DNA of 64,000 nt from Primula veris (lineage: Eukaryota > Streptophyta > Magnoliopsida > Ericales > Primulaceae), in contig OY821740.1 in the NCBI GenBank assembly GCA_963682055.1, forward strand, positions 15,524,814 through 15,588,813, given 5' to 3'. The notes beneath the pieces were generated by a model that was given only the letters and a program-made list of their open reading frames with translations, was not told where the DNA came from and did no database searches. Position 1 is the first letter of the stretch, and each line of letters starts with the position of its first letter. A program made the position numbers and the translations under genes. This document shows, in pieces, positions 34,589 through 46,706 of the stretch.

Positions 34589-36002
34589 TTCACCGATGAA
34601 TGCTTCCTTTTTATAGAGGATGAAGTATGACAAATCTTGATAAATATGATATTGTCAATATAACTAGTAAGATACGCGTGATATATTTCTAAAGATATAT
34701 TGATGCTAATCTGTATAGGGACTTACATATATGGTCATTGATCTCCACCGACCTTATCTGTTTCTCGGAGTGTATGACGATGCTCCCCAGGAGAAGGGAG
34801 TGTCTCTGATGGGCAAAATCCCTCGGAATGTGTATAGGCAGGAGGCGATGCTTCTCTATTTTAGACATGTTTCACTTCTTGAAGCAATATCATCCCTCTT
34901 TATAGAAGGTTGATCATGCGCCTCATTCCCGTTTTAGAGGATCATTGTTGAGATTGTATTGTCTTATTTGGATAGGGATAACTAACCATATTACTGCTGA
35001 TAGATACTTATGTTATCTTTACATCTAATTTAATTCATGATTATAACTTATTAGTATCCACTCGGGTTTATCTCAAAACTATAGCTCTGTTGGGAGCAGG
35101 CAAAACTCTGCCCCCCTAACAAGTGGTATTAAATGCTAATTAATAATTAGGTTAAATTGCTAGGGAACATGTCATTTATTCAACCTTTAATGGAACTATA
35201 GCCCTAAAGTTTAACCTCCATCCCACATTTTAGAGAACAGAACCAAAACCTCGTTTATTTTGCCAAGTGTGGTGCTCAGGAGCTAATTAATTTACTTCTT
35301 TTACTTGGTTGTACTTATTTACATGGATAAAAAGAGTGCACCTTGTTTCAGAGGTTGCATTTAGAAGATTTACTTTGTACTTTTCTCGCTAATAATGATT
35401 TACTCTGGAGCTTTGATCCCTATTGAAAAGCTACGCATGTCTCTGGGTGGATTATAAAGTATATGTATGTATTTTGACATCTTAAAGTACCAATTATATG
35501 TTTCAAGGTTACATAAGTTTTGAGCTAATGATGTTGTATTCTGCAGGCTGAAAATTTATAGGTATCAAGTGTAAGACTTATGTTTTTAGATCTCATATTT
35601 TTTTGCACGTTCATCATGGAATTGTAACACAGTGACTTGATAGATTTTTATTTGAATATTTATGAAGAAGTTTTATCATCATGCCTTATCAGAGGTAGCT
35701 CGGTGGAATTTTGAACCTTTCATGAGTATCTTTTGCTCTCTTTTCAGTTTTCCTTTATGCAAAAGTGAGATTTTTGGCTTTAAACCAAATTTAGTTTCCC
35801 TTACTCTCTTGAACTCTTGCATTTGATCACTCTGATCTATAATAGACATAAGCCGTGTTAAAAGATTGAGAGTCATGATGAGTAAAGTGAGAGTCTTGAA
35901 ACGGTAATCTTTTTTATAAATAGGTGAGAACAATTAGTCTTGTTTGAAAGTTTTTTGTCCTTGTTTTGGTCCTTTGGAGCTCTTTTGATCTTGTAGTACA
36001 CT
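34589..36002. other. Intergenic, unassigned
   Basis: A 60-codon ATG frame at 34731-34913 has no domain I recognise. The text TGTTGAGATTG (34947) to CCCCCCTAACA (35120) has LTR-like ends and could be a fragment of a decayed LTR, but no partner is visible here. The rest is AT-rich. Confidence 0.35.
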
Positions 36003-36243
36003 ACGACCTCTATAAACGTTCCAAAATATTGGAACTATATATATATATATGTACATTTTAACCGGCAAATGTATCGTATTTATTAAAATATAATTTTTTT
36101 AAATGTATTCATATAGTTTAAGATTTGAAGTATGTGTTTAACTTTTTAAAACTTCGATTTCAACAATTTATATATGAGTTATTTGTCGGTCAAAATTTTA
36201 CCTAAATACATACAACCTCAATATTTTGGGATGGAGTGAGTAC
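36003..36243. mobile_element. Stowaway-like MITE, copy 2
   Basis: The right end CAATATTTTGGGATGGAGTG and left end CTATAAACGTTCCAAAATATTG are inverted. The interior (TTCATATAGTTTAAGATTTGAA; GAGTTATTTGTCGGTCAAAA, shown in part) matches the copy at 9820-10058. Same family, about equally old. Confidence 0.65.
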
Positions 36244-37052
36244 TCTGTAAATTGATAAATTTTCTAAAATAATATTTTTCTCCGATACCGACTTGATCCA
36301 GTGTAAAAAATCATCAATTTTGATAAATTAATAATATAATAAATTTTTGAAAAATCATTCTATAAATATTTGATCCCAACAAAATCATAAATTAATAATT
36401 TTTTAAAATGACAAACAGTACTAGAACGATTTGGTGAAATATAACTCTATAGTTTATGGTCATTTGATTTTTTTTTAAATTTAAATCTACTTTGATCTAA
36501 TCTCTAACTTTTCTTATTGGGTCCAAAATTTCTTGTGTTGTGTTTGCGGACTGCATGAAAAAATTATAAAATGTTGTCGAATTTACAACGTAATGGTTAT
36601 TGGTATAAATTACTGAAATTAATAAATAAACACATTATATGTAAAACGGAATAATAAATAATGCAATAAACGAACTTATATGAGTTACCATAGTTATGGT
36701 AACAAATTAGGCCGAGTCGAGTACGAAACTCTCTCCTTAAAACTTATTCGCTCCCCAATGACTTTCGGATTTTTACGGATGTAAGTTTTTCAGGATATAA
36801 CAGGTGTCGCGATCAATAGCAAGCTACACAGTATGAAATTTGCACTCTCTCGGATTCACTAATGCTATGAAATAAATGCAGTATTTTGGCAAAAGATATT
36901 TGTATGTATGAATATATTAATTTTCAAAATTATGGGGTCATATATATAGTGCATCTTGTGCCTATTGAAAAATAAACACAATTCATTTTTTAACCGTTGG
37001 AATTGTATCTGTTGGAGTTAAACTGAAATGTCACCAAGCCAATGGCACATTT
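36244..37052. other. Intergenic, nothing recognised
   Basis: AT-rich DNA without a supported gene or repeat. Confidence 0.45.
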
Positions 37053-37612
37053 TAGTAGAAATGGCAATTTCGTGGGTTTCAAACCGATCCGAGTACAAAC
37101 TCATACTTTTATCCATTTGATCCGATCCGACCCATTTGATCCGTTTTAAAAAAAATATTTTTTTTCCCTTTTAAAAAATAAAACTCATAAATGTCAAAGA
37201 TTTCAAAAAAAAACTTATTAGCTAGAGTAAAAAATCACTTGATTTAGAAATATAATATAAAAATACTAACGTGACATTAAATACCCTTTTACATTAATTT
37301 ACGGATTTAAATTTTGTATTATTTTGTTTGACATCACTTTCGGATCATTAATTTCGTGAATTAAAACATTACAATATGTAAAAATGCATTGTAAATATAT
37401 ACGATTGATATGATGATTTGGTTTATGCTTCTATAAGTAAAGACGATAATATATTAATCATTAATTAAAATGAATAAATTTCATTCATATTTATCATAAA
37501 TATCATTTCATTAATTAATAAATTAATTGTATATGAGAGAGAGAGCCGATAGAGTCTTAAATTGCACATTTTAAGTTGCAATTTCATCCATTTAAATTAT
37601 AAAGAGAGAGTT

Positions 37613-38165
37613 TGATAGAACATAAAAATTAGACCCGAATATTCTATTCGGGTATTAAACAGCCCACCCATCATAGAGTGGTATTCAACGCTTGAATGGG
37701 CTATCACATGCCTTTCTTTGAGAATAAGAGTGGATATCACTAAAAGTCCAAGCCCACTTAACAAGGGACCCATGTCAGAAAAATCCCATGAGATGGAGAC
37801 ACTTGTCGACATCCTATGAGGCATAATTGCCTATAAATAGCCAAGTATCCCCCCTAAGAAAGGGACCAGAAAACATATCTAAAAAATATAGAGAGAAGGA
37901 GAGAAAAGATAAAAACTCGTAAGAACGTATTACATCAATAGCCAAACCGAGCAAGATCGAGAACCGAGCACCGAAGAGAAGAGAGAGATCACGTTCCGGA
38001 TCGAGCAGCGAATCCGAACATAAATACAGTGATAGAATTGTAGTCCGAACAATGGCAATTGCCGAATAATAATAAAGATCAAGAAGTGTTCATCGTTTAT
38101 TGTCAATTCATTATATATTATTGTTGAAAAGCCTAACGCAACCGACCAGAGTTATGGCTTTGTCA
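37613..38165 (+). repeat. 5' LTR of the gypsy element (553 bp)
   Basis: Begins TGATAGAAC and ends TTTGTCA. Contains a TATA-like CCTATAAATAGCC (37831-37843) suited to start element transcription. Pairs with 53954-54506. Confidence 0.94.
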
Positions 38166-38166
38166 A

Positions 38167-38184
38167 ATGGCGCCGTCTTCGGGA
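38167..38184 (+). promoter_or_regulatory. Primer binding site, tRNA-Asp-like
   Basis: TGGCGCCGTCTTCGGGA begins two bases after the 5' LTR. TGGCGCCG followed by a partial match is the usual Athila/Tat primer site. Confidence 0.7.
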
Positions 38185-38245
38185 ATCATCTAGTTCCCAA
38201 CTAGTTTCGAAATCGAACACTAACGTTCTACCAGACGAGCAACAA

Positions 38246-40191
38246 ATGGCAAACACCAACGAAGAAACTCGCCCAGAGGAAGTAGGCACATCGACAAACC
38301 AGGAAATCCCAGTCCACAAAGATGTGTTAGCGCATCTCCTCAACATCAGAGACCGCTACGAAGCGCTTCAGGTTGGATCTCGACGTACCGTCTCTAACGT
38401 CCAAACAGAACAACAAACCGACCATCCCCCTCAGGTCGACGGTCTTGTCGACAAAAACCCTACGGATACGGGGGCGGAACGAGCGCCATCCGCGACTAGG
38501 CATGCGGGGACACTCTTGCTAGACAACCGCCATCCCAATAATGCAGGGCCAAGCTCAAAGGCCCCTCAGCCAGTAGCCTCGGTCAACTCCAGTCCCCAAC
38601 GGGTTCGTTTTCAGACAAACGAAACCCACCGGTATGGCATGCCCGACGACCCCATACTAGAACAGGTAGTCCCATATCCACCCCTTCCACCACGGATAAT
38701 TACGCCGTATACTGTGGAACTACAAACCCCTGTTCGACAAGATAGGACTACGGCCGCACTGGCACGGGCCGTAGAAAAACGTAATGCCCTGCTACAAGCC
38801 CAGCTAGAGGCATGCAAGTCGGCCATGGCAGAGGCCGACATCACAATACCGCCCATCCAACCGACAAACACGCAAACCGACACTCGACGGGAAGTGGAAG
38901 ATTCCGCTTACCGAGCAGCAATGGCAGCGACGGGCCGACCTCATGATACGAAGATGCCGAGACAAGGAGAACCTGTCCCGAGGATAACCCCGATGGTCTA
39001 CGATCACCAAGGCGCTCCTCCTCTACCTGACCTTGACAGAAATCCGAACAATGGGAGGAACGGCGACCACAGGGTCATAGTCGGTTACTATCCACAACAC
39101 CCATATGGGGGATACGCCCCTCACTATACGGCACCGGATGAAGCGTTCCAACAGGCTTGAGACGTATGCCAAGAGACTCCATGTACCGATCAGATAACTA
39201 GGTACCGCAATCCTGCGGGGTTTGTCATCCCCGAATTCAGACTATATGATGGAAGGAGCTGCCCCATCGATCACCTCCGACATTACAAAACAAGGATGGA
39301 GTTGTGGAGTGACGACAGTGCACTGATGTGCAAATTTTTTAAGAACAGCTTGGGTCAGGGGAGGCGTCATCGTGGTATCATAATCTACCACGGGGATCCA
39401 TACGAAGCTGGGCTGAGCTCCTCCGTGCATATTCAACCCGGTACACCGCTCATAGGAAAAAGAAGGTTAACATTGAAACCCTTCTAAAAATGGCTATGTT
39501 ACCCAATGAGAGGCTCCAGGACTACTGCATACGGTTCATCGATGTGGCAAACCAGATCCCGCAGTACGCCAATAACATAGCCATCCAGAACTTCATCAAC
39601 TCTATCCCCAGCGGCTATTGGGCGAGAAGGAAGTTCATCGACAAGAATTTTCTGACCACTGACGCCCTTCTCGCCTATTGCACCCACCTTACTGATAAAA
39701 ATGAAGAGATTCGAGTCCTCAACCGGGCTCCACCAAGAAGAGAGACGGTCCGGGAAGCGCAGGTGGACCGTAAGAGAGCCAAGAACAATCACGGGGAACC
39801 AGTCCCCCAATCCAAACGGGACAAGGGTCCCGAGGTTCAGCGAAGGGAAGCCGCTCCGAATCGCCTACCCAACGCCGCCCAAACCACCTCAGCAAGGTCG
39901 TGGGCCAGAAAGGGAACGCCAGAGGCGTTATGAACCGGTCGAGTTGAGATACACTTTCAATCTGTCTGCCGAAGGTATCCTAAAGGATATATGCAGAGAA
40001 AGTTGGTATTCCCGACCCGAACCAATCCACTCCCCCCTGATTCCAGAGACACCAAGCTCTTCTGCGCCTATCATGAGGATCACGGCCATCTCACCGAGCA
40101 TTGCCGAAACCTGCGGTGGAAGATGAATGTGTGGGGGGACGCGGGATTGCTCAATAAATTCATCAAAGGCGCTAGAGACAAAGGCAAGTAG
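38246..40191 (+). pseudogene. Gypsy GAG, broken by stops and frameshifts
   Basis: The ATG at 38246 opens the N-terminal GAG region (about 304 codons, Pro/Thr/Gln-rich) to a TGA at 39158-39160, after which the same frame continues into the Retrotrans_gag core (RYRNPAGFVIPEFRLYDG). A frameshift at about 39360 moves the core to another frame (ERLQDYCIRFIDVANQIP at 39508 onward). Two more frameshifts lie near 39800 and 39985. The nucleocapsid has a C-x2-H/x4-H/x4-C type knuckle, CAYHEDHGHLTEHC, at about 40052, typical of Tat GAG. The frame ends at a TAG at 40189-40191 just before the protease region. Function in this copy is lost. Confidence 0.88.
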
Positions 40192-43100
40192 CTAGTCATC
40201 GAGGGAACGGACAACCGACAAGGCAAAACGATCAACGTTGTCCACTTGTCAAGGCCCAAGAGCACCGGGGGAGATCGGTCCCAACAACGGCAGCTGGCCC
40301 ACTTTGGGCAAGTAGCTAAAGCTTCGCAGGCGTCGACCTCAAAGCGGCAATGCCTGCCGCAGAGACACCCACTCATTTCTTTCTCAGATCTTGATGAAGA
40401 AGGGGTGATATACCCTCACGGGGACACCATTAACCTACGCGTCCAGATCGGCATAGACAGCGTCAGTAGAGTGCTTGTCGACCAAGGAGCCTCTTGTGAT
40501 ATCATGTACAAAGAGCTCTTTGACAAGATGGAGCTCAAATTGCAAGATCTACAGCCCACTGACGTCACCCTGATCGGGTTCATCTCTGAGACGACTAAAC
40601 CGTTGGGAAAGATCGTCCTAAATGTTACCACGGGATCCGTATCTGTCCCCGTGGAGTTCTTAGTGGTCAATGATAATTCCGGCCACAATGCGATCTTGGG
40701 CCGACCGTGGCTTTACGCTATGCGGGCGATACCTTCCACTTACCACCAGAAGGTGAAATACCCTAATGCCAAGGGGGAGATCGAGACAGCCCGAGGATGT
40801 CAGGAGGATTCAAGACGCTGTGAAGACATCACCGCTACGTTGAAGAGACAACTTGTAGTTGTCGAACAGCCCACAAGCGCAGGGAAGCTGATCAACCAAA
40901 TAGCACGAGCTGAAAGGGTCGTTGAAGAACAAGTCGGAGAAACACTCCGGAAGGTGTATATCCCAGATACGGATAAGGAGCACTACTTCCTCATCGGAGA
41001 TAGCCTTCCTAAAGTGGAATCCAAAGAGCTAGAAGTGTTCCTCTTCAGCAACATCGATAAGTTCGCTTGGAGCCCCAATGACATGCCCGGTCTAGATCCG
41101 AAAACAGCATGCCACCACCTCAGCGTAAATGCCGAGTACAAGCCCATAGCTCAAAAGAGCAGAAAGGTGTCCGTCCAGCACAGAGCGGCAATAATTGCCG
41201 AAGTCCGAAAGTTATTGGCAGCAGGAGCGATACGGGAAGTGTTCTACCCAAAGTAGCTGTCCAATCCGGTAGTCATCCCGAAGAAGAACGGGAAGGAAAG
41301 AGTCTGTATAGACTTTACCAATATGAATAAAGCTTGTCCGAGGGATCCATTCCCCCTACCAAGGATTGATCAATTGGTGGACGCCACGGCAGGGGCAGAA
41401 AGGATGACCTTCCTCGACGCGTACTCAGGATACCATCAAATCCCCCTCGCCCCCGAAGATCAAGAAAAGACTTCGTTCATATCGCCTTTGGGAAACTACT
41501 GTTATACAGTCATGCCGTTCGGCCTACAAAACGCAGGAGCGACATACCAAAGGATGATAACGAAGGTATGCCAAAAGCATATAGGGAAGACGATGGAAGT
41601 ATACATAGACGACATGGTCGTCAAGAGCGAAAGGGCCACTTCCCACCTCCAGGACATTAAAGACGTCTTCCAAACACTGGGCGGGAACAAACTAAAGCTT
41701 AATGCTAGCAAGTGTGCATTCGGCATCAGCAAAGGGAAGTTTTTGGGGCATATGGTCAGCCAAAGAGGAATAGAGGCTAACCCCGACCAGATAACGGCTC
41801 TGCAAAACCTAGCAGCACCGAAGAATAAGAAGCAGGTGCAAGAGCTCACGGGGATGATGGCCGCACTAAGCAGGTTCATCAGTCGATCCGCAGATAAGGG
41901 ACGACCATTTTTTGAGACCCTCAAGAAGGATAAAAAGTTCGTATGGGACCCGGCGTGCGAGGAGTCATTCGACAACCTCAAAGAGTATCTAAGGACGCTG
42001 CCACTGCTAGTGAGGCCGAATAAAGGAGATATTCTGGCCTGCTACCTAGAAGTTTCCACTACAGCTGTGAGCGCGGTCCTCCTAAGAGAAGAGGGACGAG
42101 AATAGTTTCCGGTCTACTTCGTCAGCAAAACTATGGTCGAGGCTGAAACAGGATACCTACCGTTGGAAAAGTTGTGTTTGGCGTTCGTCATTGCTACCCG
42201 GAAACTACCACACTACTTCATAGCTCACAAAGTCCAAGTCTACACGAAATTCCACGTCAAGGAGTCCCTTCGACGGACGGATATCAGCGGTAGGGTGGCG
42301 GAATGGGGGGTCGAGCTATCCCAATTTCATATCGAATTCGCACCCCGACACGCCATAAAAGGACAGGTGCTGGCTGATTTCGTCGCTGAGTTCACCGAAG
42401 GTTATGACGAGCCCCTGACCATTTCACCACAGTCGCACTGGGAGATACTCGTCGACGGATCGTCCACAAAGGACGGATCGGGAGCAGGCATTGTCCTCAA
42501 GTCCAGAGAAGGGGCGAACATCGAGAAAAGCATCAAGTTGGGCCTCCGAGCTACTAACAACGAGGCGGAATACGAAGCCATGATCAATGGCATGCTCATC
42601 GCCAGATCCCTCAGATGCACCCACTTGATTGCTAGCTCCGACTCCATGCTAATCGTCAACCAGGCTACTGGTGAATTCCAAGCCAAGGACGACCGAATGA
42701 TCCTCTACTAAGAGAAAGTCCAGAGCATAATGGTCATGTTCGCACAATGCGAACTAATAAGAATCAATCGCACCGAAAACGCACATGCCGACGCCTTGGC
42801 CACCCTAGCCTCTACATTAACGTTGACCAACACTCGGACGATCACAGTGGAGCTTTTGGAAGCCCCGAGCATAACTAAAAGAATAGACCGAGTGACATCG
42901 GTACAATACGAGCTAGGGTGGATGGACGACATGATTCACTATCTGCGAAACGGGACGCTCCCGGCAGACAAGATAAAAGCGTTGAAGGTCACAAGAAAAG
43001 CCCCTCGGTTCTGGCTATCTGAGGACGACAAATTGTATAAATCCAGTTACCGAGGCCCTCACCTTTTGTGCGTCCGGCCCGAACTGTAACAACCTATCTT

Positions 43101-44169
43101 GGAAGAGGTCCACAAAGGGTCCTGCGGAGCACACATCAAAGGGCGATCCCTCGCCAACAAGGCAATCACTCAAGGATATTGGTGGCCTTATATCAAACGA
43201 GATGCAGACATTTGTGTCCAAAGATGCGACAAGTGCCAAAGATTCGCCAAAATACCTCGTCTCCCATCATCGATGATGACCCCGGTATCGGCACCCTGGC
43301 CATTCGCGCAATGGGCAATTGATATTGTCGGGAAACTCCCCAGGGCACCCAGCAGCGTGGAATATCTGATCATAGCGACGGACTACTTTACCAAATGGGT
43401 CGAGTCTAAGCCTCTTCGAGAGATTAAAGCCAGCAACATTAAACAATTCATCTGGGAGTACATCATCACTAGGTTCGGCATACCATACGCCATTGTTGCG
43501 GACAACGGCACCCAGTTCAAGGACGCCAAGCTGCAGCTTTGGTATGAAGAGCTCGGTATCCGGAAATTCTATTCGACCCCAACATACCCACAGTGGAATG
43601 GGCAAGCCGAGGTTGCGAACCGAACTGTCCTAAATGGTATCAAGACGACCCTCGAACTGGCAAAGGGAAGATGGCCTGAACGACTGCTCAACGTCTTATG
43701 GTCTTGCCGAACTACACCAAAAACGGGCACCAAGGAAACCCCGTTCAGTTTAGCGTACGGCGTCGAGGCCGTCATACCAACGGAAATCGGACTACCCACA
43801 CTCCGAACAACTCTAGTCGAGCAGGGAAACAATGAAAAAAGGATGAGAGAAGAACTCGACATGTTGGACGAGAAACGGGAGATAGCAGCCCTTACACTAG
43901 CAAAGTACCAGCAAAGCGTCAAGCAAGCCTATGACAAAAGGGTGAAAGGGACCAAGGAATTTATGGTAGGAGAGCTGGTGTTGTGGCAAGTAACGGTCTA
44001 TACCCGAAACGTGATACATGGCAAACTGAGCCCTACCTGGGAAGGCCCGTACGAAATCGTCAAAAGAACAAGCCCGGCGACCTACAAGATCAAGAGCGTT
44101 CTGTTCGAAAATATCCGAGGAGAAAAGAATTCTTGGAACGTGACGAATCTCAAGAAGTATTACGTATGA
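40192..44169 (+). pseudogene. Gypsy POL: protease, RT, two RNase H, integrase; four in-frame stops
   Basis: One reading frame runs the whole way, broken only by stops at 41254 (TAG), 42103 (TAG), 42709 (TAA) and 43087 (TAA). Domains in order: protease VDQGASCDIMY (about 40480; DQG in place of DTG, as seen in other Tat elements); RT with IDFTNMNKACPRDPFPLP, FLDAYSGYHQI and VYIDDMVVK (about 41600); connection/RNase H with LPLEKLCLAF; a second RNase H with WEILVDGSSTKDGSGAGI, ATNNEAEYEA and ENAHADALATL (42440-42830), the hallmark of Tat. The integrase follows: zinc-binding region CVQRCDKC, then DDE core WAIDIVGKL, VADNGTQF and NGQAEVANR (43315-43620), and a chromatin-side GPYEIVKRTSP tail. The integrase segment 43099-44169 is intact. 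Confidence 0.93.
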
Positions 44170-44278
44170 ACTGGCTCCCAGTACAGGTCACAACGTACCT
44201 CAACTTTGTCATAACATTTTTTTTTTTTTGAATTCATAAGATATTTTGCTATTTACCAAGGTTGAGGAATGCTAAAAA

Positions 44279-44896
44279 GTCCTCCAACGTAACCGGAGGC
44301 ATAAGAAATTCCTAAACGGCATGTATGACTTATTGCCTAGGAATACTAAAATGTCCTTCAACGTAACCGGAGGCATAAGAAATTCCTAAACGGCATGTAT
44401 GACTTATTGCCTAGGAATACTAAAAAGTCCTCCAACGTAACCGGAGGCATAAGAAATTCCTAAACGGCATGTATGACTTATTGCCTAGGAATACTAAAAA
44501 GTCCTCCAACGTAACCGGAGGCATAAGAAATTCCTAAACGGCATGTATTACTTATTGCCTAGGAATACTAAAAAGTCCTCCAACGTAACCGGAGGCATAA
44601 GAAATTCCTAAACGGCATTTATGACTTATTGCCTAGGAATACTAAAAAGTCCTCCAACGTAACCGGAGGCATAAGAAATTCCTAAACGGCATGTATTACT
44701 TATTGCCTAGGAATACTAAAAAGTCCTCCAACGTAACCGGAGGCATAAGAAATTCCTAAACGGCATGTATGACTTATTGCCTAGGAATACTAAAAAGTCC
44801 TCCAACGTAACCGGAGGCATAAGAAATTCCTAAACGGCATGTATGACTTATTGCCTAGGAATACTAAAAAGTCCTCCAACGTAACCGGAGGCATAT
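44279..44896. repeat. 74-bp tandem array in the gypsy 3' region, about 8.4 copies
   Basis: Units start at 44279, 44353, 44427, 44501, 44575, 44649, 44723, 44797 and 44871 (partial): exact 74-bp period. Copies are nearly identical (single changes such as TGTATGAC/TGTATTAC). Each unit can fold into two hairpins: CCTCC...GGAGG with loop AACGTAACC, and ATTCCTA...TAGGAAT. Tandem arrays downstream of pol are known in Retand/Tat elements and can seed satellites. Confidence 0.95.
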
Positions 44897-45151
44897 GAAA
44901 TAATGGCTCAGTCCCACTTATGCAGGTACCAACTCCATCAAGAAGAAAGAAATAAAGCAAATAGTTCTGGCCCACATTATGGAGGCAATGAAACATCGAA
45001 CGAAGAAATCGGCAAAGAAAAATCAATCCAATCAATGAAATATCAGTACGACAATGAGAAGATCCGAAAAACAAGAAGAAAGAAATAAAACAAATAGTCC
45101 TCGCCCGCATTACGGAGGCAACAAGATACAACCAACCACAACGAAATTAAT

Positions 45152-45758
45152 TTAAGAACTACTACATGAGAAGCACGACGGCAATTGACCGAGCTCTACC
45201 TCTTCGTCATCCGTCGCCGTATCCCCATCGGTCTCCTCGCCATCAAAACGCTCCTCAGAAATGAGGGCATCAAAGTTGGTCGTATGAGCACCAACGCATG
45301 TCAGCGTCTTAAGCCGCACGGAGAACTCGGCTACTTTAGCGACCTCGTGAGCATCCGAGGCCGCTTTACGGCGAGCATCATCGAAAGGAAGCTTACGAGC
45401 TTCGATCATAGCCGCAGAAGCATCGAATCTGGATCGGGACAGACGGAAATACTTCACCAAAATATTGGCTTGGGGTACCAACGATTTTAGTTTACCGAGG
45501 TATTTTTCCTTTACACACCAATATCGATCTAAACGATGTTCCTGAACCTCAACGACATGCTAGGCACGACGAACGTATTCACGAAAAGAGGACACCTGGA
45601 TTTTCAACTTGGCCCTAAGTCGGGCACACTGATCGACCAACTTGACGTTTTTACCCATTAAAACGATGTAAGGCCACTTGGCATGCCCTTCACTAGCCGC
45701 ACCAGATGATACCTCGTCCTGGACTAACTAGGCATGGAGAACCAGCCTGGTGCGACAT
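45152..45758 (-). pseudogene. Antisense mini-gene G: charged, likely coiled-coil protein (decayed)
   Basis: Opposite to the retrotransposon, an ATG at 45758 starts MSHQAGSP; after a likely one-base frameshift near 45725 the frame reads through a charged segment with KNVKLVDQCARLRAKLK. An in-frame TAG near 45558 interrupts it, and the frame then continues with DRYWCVKEKYLGKLKS and YFRLSRSRFDASAAM to TAA at 45152, with an acidic tail EERFDGEETDGDTATDDEE. A TATA motif (TATATAAA on the minus strand) lies at 45854-45861, 96 bases upstream of the ATG. I do not recognise a family. The heptad-like spacing suggests coiled coil. Damage makes activity unlikely in this copy. Confidence 0.55.
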
Positions 45759-45853
45759 AGTAGCATGTGCCTAAACACAAAAAAATGGGGAAGGAAGAGA
45801 TGAATATTCATCCGGAAATAAAGAAAAGACACGAAAGTAGAAGAACGAAGATT

Positions 45854-45861
45854 TTTTATAT
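45854..45861 (-). promoter_or_regulatory. TATA box of antisense mini-gene G
   Basis: Minus strand GTATATAAAAAATC, 96 bases upstream of the ATG at 45758. Confidence 0.5.
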
Positions 45862-45901
45862 ACAAGCTACAAGTAAAATGATAAAACAAGCTACTCAATC
45901 A

Positions 45902-46474
45902 TCAATCCGATAACCCATCAACAGACGCTGAGGTCTCTACGGCCTCAGCGAAATGAATATCTCGCAATGAGACAATTTGAGTCCCCAAACGTTCCTGTAC
46001 GACCGCATCCACTCGGTTCAAGGCAGCCGTGGTCTCAGTTACCCCGGCCATAGCATCACCCATGCGCTCTGCCCGGGCAACACCACGCATCCCTTTTACA
46101 TGATCGAGCACCTCTAATGCGTGACTTCGGGCCCAATACGCTTTGGCAAAGGATAGCAACAGGTCCGCGTCCTAAAAAACGGCCCCTAGAACCAAGTTCA
46201 GGCTCGTCACACGGCCTCGGGCTTCATCACGAGAGCGCCTAAGCGCACCAAGAAGCTCTTTAGCCTTTCCCTTATTTGCCGTATAATAGGCGGTCTTCTT
46301 GCTGAACTTCTCCCCCAAGTCACGTAATCGAATGGACAAGTTTGAAATATGAATATTCAGACCCTCGATTTCACGACGAGCAGAATCCAGTTCAGAAGTT
46401 AGCGACGCTTTAGATCTTTCAAGACCATCTATAACATCGCCTACACTACGACTAGGCGAGGTCCATACCACCAT
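45902..46474 (-). pseudogene. Antisense ORF F: coiled-coil segment with one in-frame stop
   Basis: The ATG at 46474 begins MVVWTSPSRSVGDVIDGL; a helical, charged stretch follows (RSKASLTSELDSARREIEGL, RLRDLGEKFSKK, GKAKELLGALRRSRDEARGR). TAG at 46172-46174 interrupts the frame, which then resumes without shift (LLSFAKAYWARSHALEVLDH) to TGA at 45902. A possible 3' splice site (TCTTGTCAG) ends at 46491 on the minus strand, so F could be a further exon of gene H; however, its phase does not match the donor candidate at the end of H, so I list it alone. No TATA box was found. No family recognised. Confidence 0.5.
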
Positions 46475-46706
46475 GGCAAGGGGGTTAACAAGGTACCTGA
46501 CAAGATTTTTTTTTTTTTTTTACATCCTTCAAAAGACGACGACCCACAAACAAGGAAATTAACAAGGAAAGCCAAACAGAAAGTACACGTAGTACCTATA
46601 TTATCATTTCCCAAAAGAATTATCTTTCTAGTTACAAAAGAGACCCACAATTCGGGTACCAAAAGATTTTATGCTAAGCTACATAGAAAATACCGCAAGA
46701 AAATGG

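Noticed and set aside
34731..34913. 60-codon frame starting MVIDLHRPYLFLG
   Set aside because: No recognisable domain, no homologue in the window, isolated in decayed repeat DNA. Too weak to call a gene.
34947..35120. Solo LTR with ends TGTTGAG and CTAACA
   Set aside because: Only 174 bases, no target duplication, no partner; the ends could be chance.
44279..44896. CRISPR array
   Set aside because: Period of 74 bases with no variable spacers; it is a plain tandem repeat within a retrotransposon.
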